This document shows, in pieces, positions 53,473-61,910 of a stretch of 64,000 bases of DNA; the first letter of the stretch is position 1, and every line of letters starts with the position of its first letter. The translations under genes were made by a program, and so were the position numbers. Origin of the DNA: an uncultured Anaerobutyricum sp. (GTDB lineage Bacteria; Bacillota; Clostridia; Lachnospirales; Lachnospiraceae); assembly GCF_934307085.1 (NCBI RefSeq), contig NZ_CAKRCF010000005.1, forward strand, positions 1 to 64,000. The letters run 5' to 3'. The notes below the pieces were generated by a model that was given only the letters and a program-made list of their open reading frames with translations, made no database searches and was not told the DNA's origin.

Positions 53473-53910
53473 ATGAAAGTAGTATTTGGATGTGACCCTA
53501 ACGCAACAGAATTTAAATTACAGTTAATGGACTATGTAAAAAGTCTTGGACATGAAGTAGCAGATTTAGGAAGCGATGATCCTATCTATGCTAACACAGC
53601 AATTGAAGTTGCAAAAGCTGTAGCAGCTAAAGAATACGACAGAGGTATTATCCTTTGTGGAACTGGTATCGGTGTTTCTATTGCAGCTAACAAAGTAAAA
53701 GGTGCTTACGCTGCATGTATCCATGATGTATATCAGGCACAGAGAGCACAGCTTTCTAACCATGCAAACATTATCACAATGGGTGCACAGGTTATCGGAA
53801 TTGAACTTGCAAAACAGCTTGTTAAAGAATATCTTTCTGTAGAATGGGATCCTAACTGTCGTTCCGTTGAAAAAGTACAGAGAATCATTGATTTCGAAAA
53901 CGAACAGTAA
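53473..53910 (+). CDS. RpiB/LacAB-family sugar-phosphate isomerase, atypical paralogue
   Basis: 145 aa. The catalytic cysteine is kept (ILCGTGIGVSIAANKVKG). The N-terminal Asp-His of RpiB is replaced by Asp-Pro (FGCDPNATEFK), and the ring-opening histidine of the EHNNAN segment appears as serine (QLSNHANII). It may therefore use a different sugar or work as a heteromer with the canonical paralogue at 55791, as LacA and LacB do. ATG at 53473 follows AGAAGGAG; the ORF upstream to 53443 is not used. Confidence 0.85.
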   Translation: MKVVFGCDPNATEFKLQLMDYVKSLGHEVADLGSDDPIYANTAIEVAKAVAAKEYDRGIILCGTGIGVSIAANKVKGAYAACIHDVYQAQRAQLSNHANIITMGAQVIGIELAKQLVKEYLSVEWDPNCRSVEKVQRIIDFENEQ

Positions 53911-54140
53911 TCAAAGAATACTAATTAAAGGGTAATGTTTGAATAAGGATTTATCTTTTATTAGCAAAAAGTTTTTTACTTTTTATATTAAAAAGTAGGA
54001 AGAAAAGTAAAAATTATGATTATATACCGCTGTTCAGAGCCATATGAATGGGTTCTGAATAGTTGCGATTATATCAATAAAAATGGGTATTGGGTAAAAT
54101 AATTAGCATAGAGATATGCTTTAGTGAAAGGAGTTACAAA

Positions 54141-55694
54141 ATGTCAGAATATTTAATGGGTATTGATGCGGGAACCGGTAGTGTACGAGTAGCGTTATTT
54201 GATTTCAGAGGACAGAATCGTGCGTATGCTGTTGCAGAGTATGGAACTACTTATCCTAAAAATGGATGGGCAGAGCAGAGCGATACAGAATGGTTTGACG
54301 CATTAAAGAAAGCAATTCCTGAGTGTATCAAGAAAGCTGGTATTGCAGCAGATAATATCGCAGCGATTACTTGTGATGCTACAACAAACACATTAGTATA
54401 TTTAGATGAGAATGATACTTCTGTACGACCTCCAATTCTCTGGATGGATGTTCGTGCAACAGAAGAAGCATCTTTTATCGATACGATTCGTGAAGAATAT
54501 GATGCAACTAAGTTCTACAAACCAGGTTTCCGTGCAGACACTATGGTTCCAAAGTGTATGTGGGTTAAGAAGAATGAGCCTGAAAACTGGGCAAAAACAA
54601 AGACTATCATGGAATTTGAAGACTGGCTGAACTGGAAACTTACAGGAAGAAAGACAGTCAGCATGTCCGTTGCAGCATTCCGTTGGAATTATGATGACAA
54701 GAATGGCGGATATCCAGTAGATTTCTATAATGCGGTAGGTCTTGATGATGTTGTTGACAAGTTCCCAGAACCAGTATTAAAGGTTGGAGAAGTTGTTGGA
54801 AATATCAGTGCAGAAGCAGCAGAAATCTTTGGTCTTAGCAAAAAGACTGTTGTAGTAGAAGGTACAGCAGACTGTAACGCGTGTATGTTCGGTGTTGGTG
54901 GTGTAAGACCAAATGGTATGACGTTAATCGGTGGAACATCTACTTGTCTGTTAGGTCTTTCCGAGGAAGAATTCCACGTAGATGGTGTAAACGGAACTTA
55001 TCCAAACTGTATGTATGATGGAACAAGCTTATTAGAAGGTGGACAGACAGCAGCAGGTTCTATTCTGACATGGTTTAAGAATAACTTACTTCCGGCAGCA
55101 TGGATGCAGGAAGCTGTAAATCGTAACATGAACATTTATGACCTGATTACAGAAAAAGCATCTGAAGTGCCTATCGGATGTGACGGTCTTGTTATGATGG
55201 ATTACTTCCAGGGTAACAGAGCTCCTTATGCAGATTCTAAAGCAAGAGGAATGTTCTGGGGATTATCTATTGGTACAACACCAGCACATCTTGCAAGAGC
55301 CGTATATGAAGGTGTTGCTTATGGTGCAAATCACTGTATCGTCAGCATGAAGAAAGCTGGATATGATGTAAAAGAAATCTACGCTTGTGGTGGTTTAGCA
55401 CAGTCTGATTTCTGGATGCAGATGCATGCCGACATCATTGGTGTTCCAATGTATACAACAGTAGAGAGCCAGAGTGCAGGATGTCTTGGTGACTGTATCA
55501 TCGCAGCGGTTGGTGTTGGTATTTACCCTAACTTCTGGGAAGCAGCAGACAGCATGATTCGTGTAGACAAAGAGTATATCCCTAACATGGAAGCACACAA
55601 AGAGTATCAGTTCTATATGGATAGATACATGGAAACATGGCCACAGATGAGAGAAATTGTACATAAAACAGTAGACCATAACAACAAAAAATAG
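54141..55694 (+). CDS. FGGY-family carbohydrate kinase (ribulokinase-like)
   Basis: 517 aa. The ATPase-fold phosphate loop MGIDAGTGSVRVALFD opens the protein. GWAEQSDTEWF, ILWMDVRATEE, the GTADCNACMFG segment, GGTSTCLLGLS and the C-terminal YACGGLAQSDFWMQMHAD are FGGY features closest to ribulokinase/YoaC-type members. It phosphorylates a ketose or polyol entering the pathway. GAAAGGAG precedes ATG 54141. A weak hairpin (54033-54059) lies in the leader. No transporter gene accompanies it. Confidence 0.9.
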   Translation: MSEYLMGIDAGTGSVRVALFDFRGQNRAYAVAEYGTTYPKNGWAEQSDTEWFDALKKAIPECIKKAGIAADNIAAITCDATTNTLVYLDENDTSVRPPILWMDVRATEEASFIDTIREEYDATKFYKPGFRADTMVPKCMWVKKNEPENWAKTKTIMEFEDWLNWKLTGRKTVSMSVAAFRWNYDDKNGGYPVDFYNAVGLDDVVDKFPEPVLKVGEVVGNISAEAAEIFGLSKKTVVVEGTADCNACMFGVGGVRPNGMTLIGGTSTCLLGLSEEEFHVDGVNGTYPNCMYDGTSLLEGGQTAAGSILTWFKNNLLPAAWMQEAVNRNMNIYDLITEKASEVPIGCDGLVMMDYFQGNRAPYADSKARGMFWGLSIGTTPAHLARAVYEGVAYGANHCIVSMKKAGYDVKEIYACGGLAQSDFWMQMHADIIGVPMYTTVESQSAGCLGDCIIAAVGVGIYPNFWEAADSMIRVDKEYIPNMEAHKEYQFYMDRYMETWPQMREIVHKTVDHNNKK

Positions 55695-55725
55695 TATTAT
55701 ATTAATATTGTAAATAACTAACGAG

Positions 55726-55760
55726 CCCGCGGAGGATACGCTACCTGTATGCTTCGCGGG
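55726..55760 (+). promoter_or_regulatory. intercistronic GC-rich hairpin
   Basis: CCCGCG (55726-55731) pairs with CGCGGG (55755-55760), extended inward by partially paired GAGGATAC / GTATGCTT. It lies between the kinase and the second rpiB without a T run. It probably sets relative expression or mRNA stability rather than ending transcription. Confidence 0.5.
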
Positions 55761-55790
55761 TATATTAGATTTTAACTTGGAGGATTAACT

Positions 55791-56255
55791 ATGTCAGAAG
55801 TAAAAGTAATCGGTATTGGTAATGACCACGCAGCAGTAGATCTTAAGAATGAAATCAAAGCATACCTTGAAGAAAAAGGTTACAAAGTAGTGAACTATGG
55901 AACAGATTCTTCTGAAAGCTGTGATTATCCAATCTATGGAGCTAAGGTAGGTCATGCTGTCGCAAGCGGCGAGGTAGATGCAGGTGTTTTGATTTGTGGA
56001 ACAGGAATTGGTATCTCTATCGCAGCTAATAAGGTAAATGGCGTTCGTGCAGCTGTTGTAAGTGAGCCAGTATCCGCAAGGCTAACAAAAGAACATAACA
56101 ATGCGAACATTATCGCATTCGGTGCAAGAATCGTTGGAAGCGAGATGGCAAAGGCAATCGTAGACGCATGGCTTGACGCTGAATATATTGGAAGTGGCCG
56201 CCATGAAAGACGTGTAAATATGATTGAAGAAGTTGCAGCAGAGTATAATAAATAA
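55791..56255 (+). CDS. rpiB: ribose-5-phosphate isomerase B-like enzyme
   Basis: 154 aa with the canonical RpiB set: Asp-His in IGNDHAAVDLK, base cysteine in LICGTGIGISIAANKVNG, histidine in LTKEHNNANII and C-terminal arginines in GSGRHERRV. It interconverts aldose and ketose phosphates such as ribose-5-P and ribulose-5-P. With an atypical paralogue in the same operon the true substrate may differ. GGAGG precedes the ATG. Confidence 0.9.
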   Translation: MSEVKVIGIGNDHAAVDLKNEIKAYLEEKGYKVVNYGTDSSESCDYPIYGAKVGHAVASGEVDAGVLICGTGIGISIAANKVNGVRAAVVSEPVSARLTKEHNNANIIAFGARIVGSEMAKAIVDAWLDAEYIGSGRHERRVNMIEEVAAEYNK

Positions 56256-56276
56256 GATAGATAGCTTAATTTTATT

Positions 56277-56316
56277 TTAAAGCGTGTTTGAAGAGGTGTT
56301 TTCGAACACGCTTTAA
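56277..56316 (+). terminator. palindrome, variant of the GAGCGTGTTTGAA repeat
   Basis: TTAAAGCGTGTTTGAA (56277-56292) pairs with TTCGAACACGCTTTAA (56301-56316) with one G-U pair. It follows rpiB by 20 nt and could terminate or attenuate before the cupin gene. Confidence 0.65.
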
Positions 56317-56412
56317 GCTTATTTTAAGATTTTTATTTATAGAGATTTTTAAGAACTTTTACTTTAAATATTTTTATAAAGAAGGAAAAATTTATAGCTA
56401 CGGAGGAAGAGT

Positions 56413-56832
56413 ATGAGTCGTTTTATGACAATCAAAGCAGAAGAAATAGCAGAAGCATTTGAAACTGAGAGAAGACAGTATTTTGTCGGAAACTTAAAGA
56501 GACCACAGCATATCCCTTTTGTAAAGTCAGATAACACAGAGATGGGGCTGACAGCTTATGATAAATTTACAGGAGAACCGGCACACAGACACTCTGTAGC
56601 AAAGGAGTATGCTTATGTTATCTCTGGCAGAACTCAATATATGGATTTAGATACAAGAGAAGTCTATGAATACCATGCAGGCGATTTTTTTGTTACATTT
56701 CCAGGAACAACTTATGTTCAGAAGGCAGAAGCTGGGACTAAGATGATTTTTGTGAAAGAACCATCGATAAATGATAAGGAACTTGTACCGATGGATGAAG
56801 AAGCTAAGAAGTGGATGGAGACAGAGTTCTGA
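56413..56832 (+). CDS. cupin-domain protein
   Basis: 139 aa single cupin barrel. Motif 1 residues are visible in EPAHRHSVAKEYAYVISG (two histidines and a glutamate) and motif 2 in YHAGDFFVTFPGTTYV. It is probably a metal-dependent sugar isomerase, epimerase or binding protein. Last gene of the sugar operon, 157 nt after rpiB with a palindrome in between. TACGGAGGAAGAGT precedes the ATG. Confidence 0.78.
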   Translation: MSRFMTIKAEEIAEAFETERRQYFVGNLKRPQHIPFVKSDNTEMGLTAYDKFTGEPAHRHSVAKEYAYVISGRTQYMDLDTREVYEYHAGDFFVTFPGTTYVQKAEAGTKMIFVKEPSINDKELVPMDEEAKKWMETEF

Positions 56833-56855
56833 TTTTGTTAGTTGAATAGACGAAG

Positions 56856-56956
56856 AAAGAACCATTATATTAATCATATCTGTGACTTTAGATGTAAGAT
56901 ATTGTACATTTAACATTTACTCAGAGAGGGTAGATATGGTTTTATGTTGGTTCTTT
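56856..56956. repeat. degenerate large palindrome (copy E)
   Basis: Outer arm AAAGAACCA (56856-56864) pairs with TGGTTCTTT (56948-56956), and AATCATATCT with AGATATGGTT. The centre contains TGTGACTTTAGA and GAGAGGG. TGACTTTA is shared with copies A and B, but the TCGGAGCAAG/CGCGGCG core is lost. Confidence 0.55.
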
Positions 56957-57141
56957 TTGTCTTTTGAAGGAAGAAATTAGAGGGGATTGATGGTTTGTCT
57001 GTTTTTTTAGGTTGAAAATTGTAAAAATCAATACTGAAAAAGGTAATAAATAGTCATCATACTACCAAAATAAGACGTGTAAATTTTTATAAAAATGAAA
57101 TATTTTCTTTATAAAAAAATAAGATTGTACGGAAAAATCCA

Positions 57142-57169
57142 TTTACAACCAGTAAAATTGTGATATAAT
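57142..57169 (+). promoter_or_regulatory. promoter of the cobalt transporter operon
   Basis: TTTACA (57142-57147), 16-nt spacer, TATAAT (57164-57169). It implies a leader of about 330 nt before cbiQ. Between 56957 and 57141 nothing else is seen. Confidence 0.65.
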
Positions 57170-57505
57170 AAACGAAGCTCAAGAGATGTTGAGAATTATA
57201 ATCAATAAAAATTTGTATATCTATTTTAGGAAATCAGCACAGTATTCTTACAGTAATTTTTTTATCTGTTGATATTATAGTGTTATGTATACACAGTAAG
57301 ATAAAAATATTTCTGTCCGACTGATGTCAAAGTTCTATTCAGCCTGTTATCTAGGCTTATATAACAGGTTCTTTTAACTTTTATTTTCTATTATATATTT
57401 TACCTATTTTAAAACTAAATACGTGGGAAACATATAAACAGAGAGCGTTATAAAAAGAATAGTGCCTTGTAAAGAAGGGCATGTTTTTTTGTTGTGGAGA
57501 TTTTT
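57170..57505 (+). promoter_or_regulatory. long untranslated leader of the cbi operon, no known riboswitch recognised
   Basis: About 330 nt of leader without an ORF. The cobalamin-riboswitch box (GCCACTG region) is absent. The distal part contains CTGTCCGACTGATGTCAAAG just before a terminator-like hairpin at 57341-57370, the usual layout of an attenuator. A NiCo-type or another metal-responsive RNA is possible, but I cannot confirm its consensus. Confidence 0.4.
57341..57370 (+). terminator. attenuator-like hairpin in the cbi leader
   Basis: CCTGTTAT (57343-57350) pairs with ATAACAGG (57361-57368), extended by A-T and G-U pairs, followed by TTCTTTTAACTTTT. It stands 135 nt before cbiQ and well after the promoter. 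Confidence 0.55.
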
Positions 57506-58318
57506 ATGAAAGAAAAGAAAAAAAGATTCAAGCATGAGCATGGAGGGAGTTTTTCGGTAGATTATTATGCGTATTCTTCACATATGAGGAGCTGGAATGC
57601 GGGATTTAAAGTTCTGTTTTCCATTATCAATCTTCTGTTATGTATTGCGTGCAATAATTTGTTCGTTTCGCTGGCGGTTATTTTCTTTATGGGATTTTTG
57701 ACAGTAGTTGTCGGTGGATTGGATTTGCATCATTATATTACAATGTTGCTTATTCCGATTGTATTTTTAATTTTTGGAACGATAGCGATAGCGATAGGAT
57801 TTTCGATGCATCCAGTAGGTCAATATCATGTTCATTTTCTAAATCTATTTTATATTTATTGGTCAAAGACAAGCTTACTTAAGGCGGGAGGTCTTGTGTT
57901 TAAGGCATTAGGAGCGGTTAGTGCATTGTATATGATGACACTTACTACACCGTTGAGTGAAATTATTGCCGTTTTAAGAAAAGCGCATGTGCCGAAGCTG
58001 ATTATTGAGCTGATGAATATGATTTACCGTTATATTTTTATTATGATTGATACACATAGCCGTATGAAGAATTCAGCAGAGTCACGTCTTGGATATTGTG
58101 ATTTTAAAACTTCCTGTTATTCATTTGGTCAGGTTGCAAGTAACTTGTTAGTTGTGTCATTAAAAAGAGGAAATAATTATTACAATGCATTAGAAGCACG
58201 TTGTTATGATGGAGATTTGAGGTTCCTCGAAGAAGAAAAATCGGTAAAAGCAGGTCAGATTGTGATGGCAGTTATTTTTGTTATGGTGTTGTTGCTTTTA
58301 TGGTTTTTTACTAAATAA
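57506..58318 (+). CDS. cbiQ: cobalt ECF transporter transmembrane protein CbiQ
   Basis: 270 aa with about five membrane segments. It belongs to the EcfT/CbiQ family that links the ATPase to the substrate-binding membrane subunit. The coupling-helix motif with conserved Ala-Arg-Gly-like spacing appears as NALEARCYDGDLRFL near the C-terminus, and NMIYRYIFIMID is characteristic. ATG 57506 is preferred over GTG 57494, whose GTGGAG serves as ribosome site. First gene of the operon, an order (QOMN) different from the common MNQO. Confidence 0.92.
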   Translation: MKEKKKRFKHEHGGSFSVDYYAYSSHMRSWNAGFKVLFSIINLLLCIACNNLFVSLAVIFFMGFLTVVVGGLDLHHYITMLLIPIVFLIFGTIAIAIGFSMHPVGQYHVHFLNLFYIYWSKTSLLKAGGLVFKALGAVSALYMMTLTTPLSEIIAVLRKAHVPKLIIELMNMIYRYIFIMIDTHSRMKNSAESRLGYCDFKTSCYSFGQVASNLLVVSLKRGNNYYNALEARCYDGDLRFLEEEKSVKAGQIVMAVIFVMVLLLLWFFTK

Positions 58319-58494
58319 TTTTATCAAATAATTAATCAGAAAAGTATTTTGGAGTGATTTTGTAAAATACAATAATTTATCAAAATGTTATAAGAAGTTT
58401 GACCGTGTAGAGCACGAAAGATTGAGTCATATGTTTTTGCGATAATTGTATGATAAATAGTTACAGGATAAATGCGTATCCGCAGGAGGTGTTT

Positions 58495-59331
58495 ATGCAG
58501 GAAAAGGAACCAATATTAAAAGTTGAAGATTTACATTTTACATATAATGGAGAAAAAACGGCACTGAATGGAGTTGACCTTAACATTTATGAAGGTGAAA
58601 AAATTGCAGTGCTTGGCTCGAACGGAGCCGGAAAATCTACATTTTTTCTGAATATTAACGGAGTTTTAAAGTCTCATCATGGAGATATTTATTATCGTGG
58701 CGAGAAGATTACGAAAAAGAATCTCAATGATTTACGAAAGAATGTCGGTATTGTTTTTCAGGATGCGGATAATCAGATTATCGCATCAACAGTAATGGCA
58801 GAAGTTTCTTTTGGACCGATGAATTTAAAATTACCGAAAGAAGAAGTGATTTCCAGAGTAGATAAAGCTCTTGAATATATGAATATATCAGAATTTAAAG
58901 ACCGTCCACCGCATTATTTAAGTGGTGGCGAGAAAAAGAGAGTCAGTATTGCAGATATTATCGCAATGGAGTCAGAAGTTATCATTTTTGATGAACCGAC
59001 AGCGGCACTTGATCCATTGAATGCAGCAATGCTTGAGGAAGTTCTTCAGAAAATGGGTGATGAAGGCCGAACAATGCTTATATCTACCCACGATGTTGAC
59101 TTTGCTTATCGCTGGGCAGAGCGAGTTATTGTATTTTGTCATGGAAAGATTATCGCAGATGATACTCCACTTGCTGTATTTAAGCAGGAGGATATTTTAA
59201 AGCAGGCGAATCTGAAGCATCCAATGATGTTTGATGTCTATGACATTTTAAAAGAGAAAGGTATCGTTCCTAATGGGGACGTTTATCCTAAAAATATTGC
59301 CGAATTTCAGGCAATGGTAAAAGGTTTATAA
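58495..59331 (+). CDS. cbiO: cobalt ECF transporter ATPase CbiO
   Basis: 278 aa ABC ATPase: Walker A GSNGAGKST, Q-loop VFQDADNQI, signature YLSGGEKKRV, Walker B VIIFDEPTAALD and switch histidine in STHDVDF. It powers cobalt uptake with CbiQ. ATG 58495 follows AGGAGG. The 176-nt gap after cbiQ has no gene. Confidence 0.93.
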   Translation: MQEKEPILKVEDLHFTYNGEKTALNGVDLNIYEGEKIAVLGSNGAGKSTFFLNINGVLKSHHGDIYYRGEKITKKNLNDLRKNVGIVFQDADNQIIASTVMAEVSFGPMNLKLPKEEVISRVDKALEYMNISEFKDRPPHYLSGGEKKRVSIADIIAMESEVIIFDEPTAALDPLNAAMLEEVLQKMGDEGRTMLISTHDVDFAYRWAERVIVFCHGKIIADDTPLAVFKQEDILKQANLKHPMMFDVYDILKEKGIVPNGDVYPKNIAEFQAMVKGL

Positions 59332-59393
59332 AATTGTATTTTAGGAATCGCCTGGTTCCGGGAATACACAAAAATTAAAAGGAGGAAAGACAA

Positions 59394-60128
59394 ATGTCTA
59401 AAAAACAGAAAAATCTTGCGATTCTTGCAAGCGTATTTTTAATGCTTTTTACAATCGCGCCAGTTTCTAATGCGATGCACATCATGGAGGGATTCCTTCC
59501 AGTAAAATACTGTATCTTATGGGGAGTAATCTGCGTACCATTTTTAGTAATCGGTTTCATGAATATTAAAAAGGTACTTGGAAATGACAGAAGAGCCCTT
59601 ACTGTACTTGCTTTAACAGGTGCTTTCGTATTCGTACTTTCATCTTTAAAGATTCCATCAGTAACAGGAAGCTGTTCTCATATGACTGGTACAGGTCTTG
59701 GAGCAATTTTATTCGGACCATGTGTAACAAGTATTTTAGGTATTATCGTATTAATTTTCCAGGCAATCTTACTTGCACACGGCGGATTAACAACATTAGG
59801 AGCTAACTGCTTCTCTATGGCAATCGCTGGACCAATCCTTTCCTGGATTTTATACAAATTACTTCAGAAAGCAAATGTAAACAAACGAGTATGCGTATTT
59901 GTTGCTGCATTTTTAGGTGATTTATTTACATACTGCGTAACAAGTTTCCAGCTTTCACTTGCTTACCCTTCAGAAGTTGGCGGTGTTGGAGCATCTATCG
60001 TGAAATTCCTTGGAATCTTCGCTACAACACAGATTCCATTAGCAGTAATCGAAGGTATCCTCACTGTAGTTATCGTTATTGCACTTGAAACATACGCAAA
60101 AGACGAATTAAGCAGTCTTGAATTTTAA
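59394..60128 (+). CDS. cbiM: cobalt transporter substrate-binding membrane protein CbiM
   Basis: 244 aa, about seven membrane segments. A signal-like N-terminus ends just before MHIMEGFLP; in CbiM/NikM the processed Met-His terminus inserts into the protein and binds the metal. The conserved [21 protein letters not shown] loop is present (residues about 88-105). It determines Co2+ (or Ni2+) specificity. AAAAGGAGG precedes the ATG. Confidence 0.94.
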   Translation: MSKKQKNLAILASVFLMLFTIAPVSNAMHIMEGFLPVKYCILWGVICVPFLVIGFMNIKKVLGNDRRALTVLALTGAFVFVLSSLKIPSVTGSCSHMTGTGLGAILFGPCVTSILGIIVLIFQAILLAHGGLTTLGANCFSMAIAGPILSWILYKLLQKANVNKRVCVFVAAFLGDLFTYCVTSFQLSLAYPSEVGGVGASIVKFLGIFATTQIPLAVIEGILTVVIVIALETYAKDELSSLEF

Positions 60129-60143
60129 TTAGGAGGAGAGAAA

Positions 60144-60470
60144 ATGACTAAAAATACAAAGACAGTAATTATTTTATTAGTAATTGCAGCATTAATCGCA
60201 ATTGTACCTCTGTTTGCATTAAAAGGAGCAGAGTTCGGTGGATCTGATGATGCCGGCAGCGAAATGATTTCTGAAATTCAGGGAAAAGAATATGAACCAT
60301 GGTTCACACCAGTACTTGAAACAGCACTTGGCGGAGAACTTCCAGGAGAAATCGAAAGCTTAATCTTCTGTCTTCAGACAGGAATCGGAGTAGGAATCGT
60401 AGCATTCGTACTTGGACGATTTGTAGAAAGAAAGAAGTGGCAGGATAAAGAAAAGGATTCCTCGAAATAG
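60144..60470 (+). CDS. cbiN: cobalt transporter accessory protein CbiN
   Basis: 108 aa with two membrane helices (about residues 6-24 and 72-93) and an extracellular loop carrying GAEFGGSDDAGSEMI and EYEPWFTP, both typical of CbiN. It assists metal loading of CbiM. It follows cbiM by 15 nt with TAGGAGGAG. Cobalt imported here would feed corrinoid synthesis. Confidence 0.92.
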   Translation: MTKNTKTVIILLVIAALIAIVPLFALKGAEFGGSDDAGSEMISEIQGKEYEPWFTPVLETALGGELPGEIESLIFCLQTGIGVGIVAFVLGRFVERKKWQDKEKDSSK

Positions 60471-60488
60471 TTTGTGGTAATAACAGAC

Positions 60489-60609
60489 GAAAATGAAACA
60501 AGCCTGTAATAGCCAGATGGGAAAGTAGTCGCGGCGAGGAAAATGCGTTTTGGCGCATTTTCTCTTGCTCCGATATCCTATCTGGTTATTACAGGCTTGT
60601 TTCATTTTC
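60489..60609. repeat. large palindromic repeat with conserved core (copy C)
   Basis: A 30-bp outer stem with one G-U pair (60489-60518 with 60580-60609) encloses GTCGCGGCGAG, an inner hairpin AAAATGCG / CGCATTTT and CTTGCTCCGATAT. Read on the minus strand this gives the TCGGAGCAAG ... CGCCGCGACTA core. CAGAC precedes the left arm. It follows cbiN by 18 nt. Confidence 0.85.
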
Positions 60610-60814
60610 TATTTTTATTAAGACAGACTGTTTGGAGAGCAAAGTCCTTTTCTTATGCCGGTGGGGTGAGTGGGGAATAGGGGATAAGAGTTTCTACTTA
60701 TCGGATATTATGAAGGTTGAGTATATATCAGTTGATATACAAAAGAGGGCAGGAAGACAAAGTCTTATGTTCCCTCCCCCATCTCCTTCCCATATTTTAA
60801 ATGGCAAAAGCACA
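60610..60814. other. spacer between palindromes C and D
   Basis: No supportable gene. The first half is G-rich (GGTGGGGTGAGTGGGG) and the second C-rich (CCCTCCCCCATCTCC), which could pair imperfectly. A further CAGAC occurs near 60622. Confidence 0.4.
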
Positions 60815-60931
60815 GAACTCCGGAAAGGGCAGAGGTAGCAATTGTGATGTCGGAGCAAGCAAAAATGCGGTTGAGCATTTTGTGCGCAGCGATTATCTTC
60901 ACAATTGCTACCTCTGCCCTTTCCAGAGTTC
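60815..60931. repeat. large palindromic repeat with conserved core (copy D)
   Basis: A 33-bp outer stem with one mismatch (60815-60847 with 60899-60931) encloses TCGGAGCAAG, an inner hairpin around AAAATGCGGTTGAGCATTTT and CGCAGCGATTA. GTCTG follows the right arm. It ends 22 nt from the stop of the converging LOG gene, so C and D stand back to back in one convergent gap. Confidence 0.85.
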
Positions 60932-60952
60932 GTCTGTTCAGCCATTAAAAAC

Positions 60953-61507
60953 CTACTGACTTGTTAACCATTCAACCGCATTAAGTACCTCATCCGGTGT
61001 TTCACATACCGAGAAGAGTGACTTTACAGACTCGCGGATAAATCCCATGTCAATCAGTTTATCGATGATTGCGATGGTGTCATCATAGAAACCAGCAACG
61101 TTGTATACGATGATTGGTTTTGCACTTCTTCCGAGTTCAGTCAGGGTAAGTATCTGGAAGAATTCATCAAAGGTTCCAATGCCACCAGGTGCGATGACAA
61201 AAGCATCGGCATTCTCTTCCATGACTTCTTTTCGAAGACTCATTGTCTCAGTGCGTACAATCTCAGTGCATTCGCTTTTGATCGGTTCAAACTTATTCAT
61301 GAAAGTTGGAACAACACCTGTTACTTCTCCGCCGTTTTTTAATACGCCGTTTGCACAGGCACCCATTAGTCCACTGGCACCGCCGCCATAAATTAACTTA
61401 TGGTGTCTTTTTGCAATTTCTCTGCCAAGTGCTTCTGCTGCATTTATATAGATGGAATCGATGCGGTCGCTCGCTGCGCCATACATACATATTGTAAGTT
61501 TAGTCAT
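60953..61507 (-). CDS. LOG family protein (Rossmann-fold nucleotide-binding)
   Basis: 184 aa. The signatures PGGIGTFDEFFQ (about residues 103-114) and GGGASGLMGACANG define the LOG/TIGR00730 family, often mislabelled lysine decarboxylase. Family members hydrolyse nucleoside 5'-monophosphates to base and ribose-5-phosphate. ATG 61507 follows AGGGGGTGCTCTT; the ORF beginning at 61552 is longer but lacks a site. Single gene. Confidence 0.9.
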   Translation of the reverse strand: MTKLTICMYGAASDRIDSIYINAAEALGREIAKRHHKLIYGGGASGLMGACANGVLKNGGEVTGVVPTFMNKFEPIKSECTEIVRTETMSLRKEVMEENADAFVIAPGGIGTFDEFFQILTLTELGRSAKPIIVYNVAGFYDDTIAIIDKLIDMGFIRESVKSLFSVCETPDEVLNAVEWLTSQ

Positions 61508-61910
61508 AAGAGCACCCCCTCTTGTTTTATTTGTAGAGCTTAATTCTAACATTTAATTCGATAAAAAACAACAAAATAATAGAGAAAAACAGATAAAATG
61601 GTTAAATTGTCTATATATTGCGGGGAAATAATGAGAATTATGGTGACTATTTAGGTGGCATTTGTAAAAATACATAGCAGATGCTACTTTTTTGTTTAGG
61701 GATTGCTTGGTTAAAAAATATTTCTATAGAGATTTTTAAAATATGTTCTTTTATTATTGTATGAATACAGGAAATAAGAGGTGTATAAAGACAGAAAAAT
61801 TGTGAAATATGCTTGTTTTTTTGTACAAATATGCTACAATATAGACAAAGGTATTCATAATTATACATGTCGATATTACATCTGATTTGCGATTAAAAGG
61901 GGTGATTTTT

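Noticed and set aside
57170..57505. Cobalamin riboswitch in front of the cobalt transporter operon
   Set aside because: Expected from the genes, but the conserved GCCACTG box and the surrounding core are absent; only a generic leader with an attenuator-like hairpin is visible.
60632..60838. 68-codon ORF between palindromes C and D
   Set aside because: Runs into the arm of palindrome D, has no ribosome site, and its composition follows the G-rich/C-rich spacer rather than a protein pattern.
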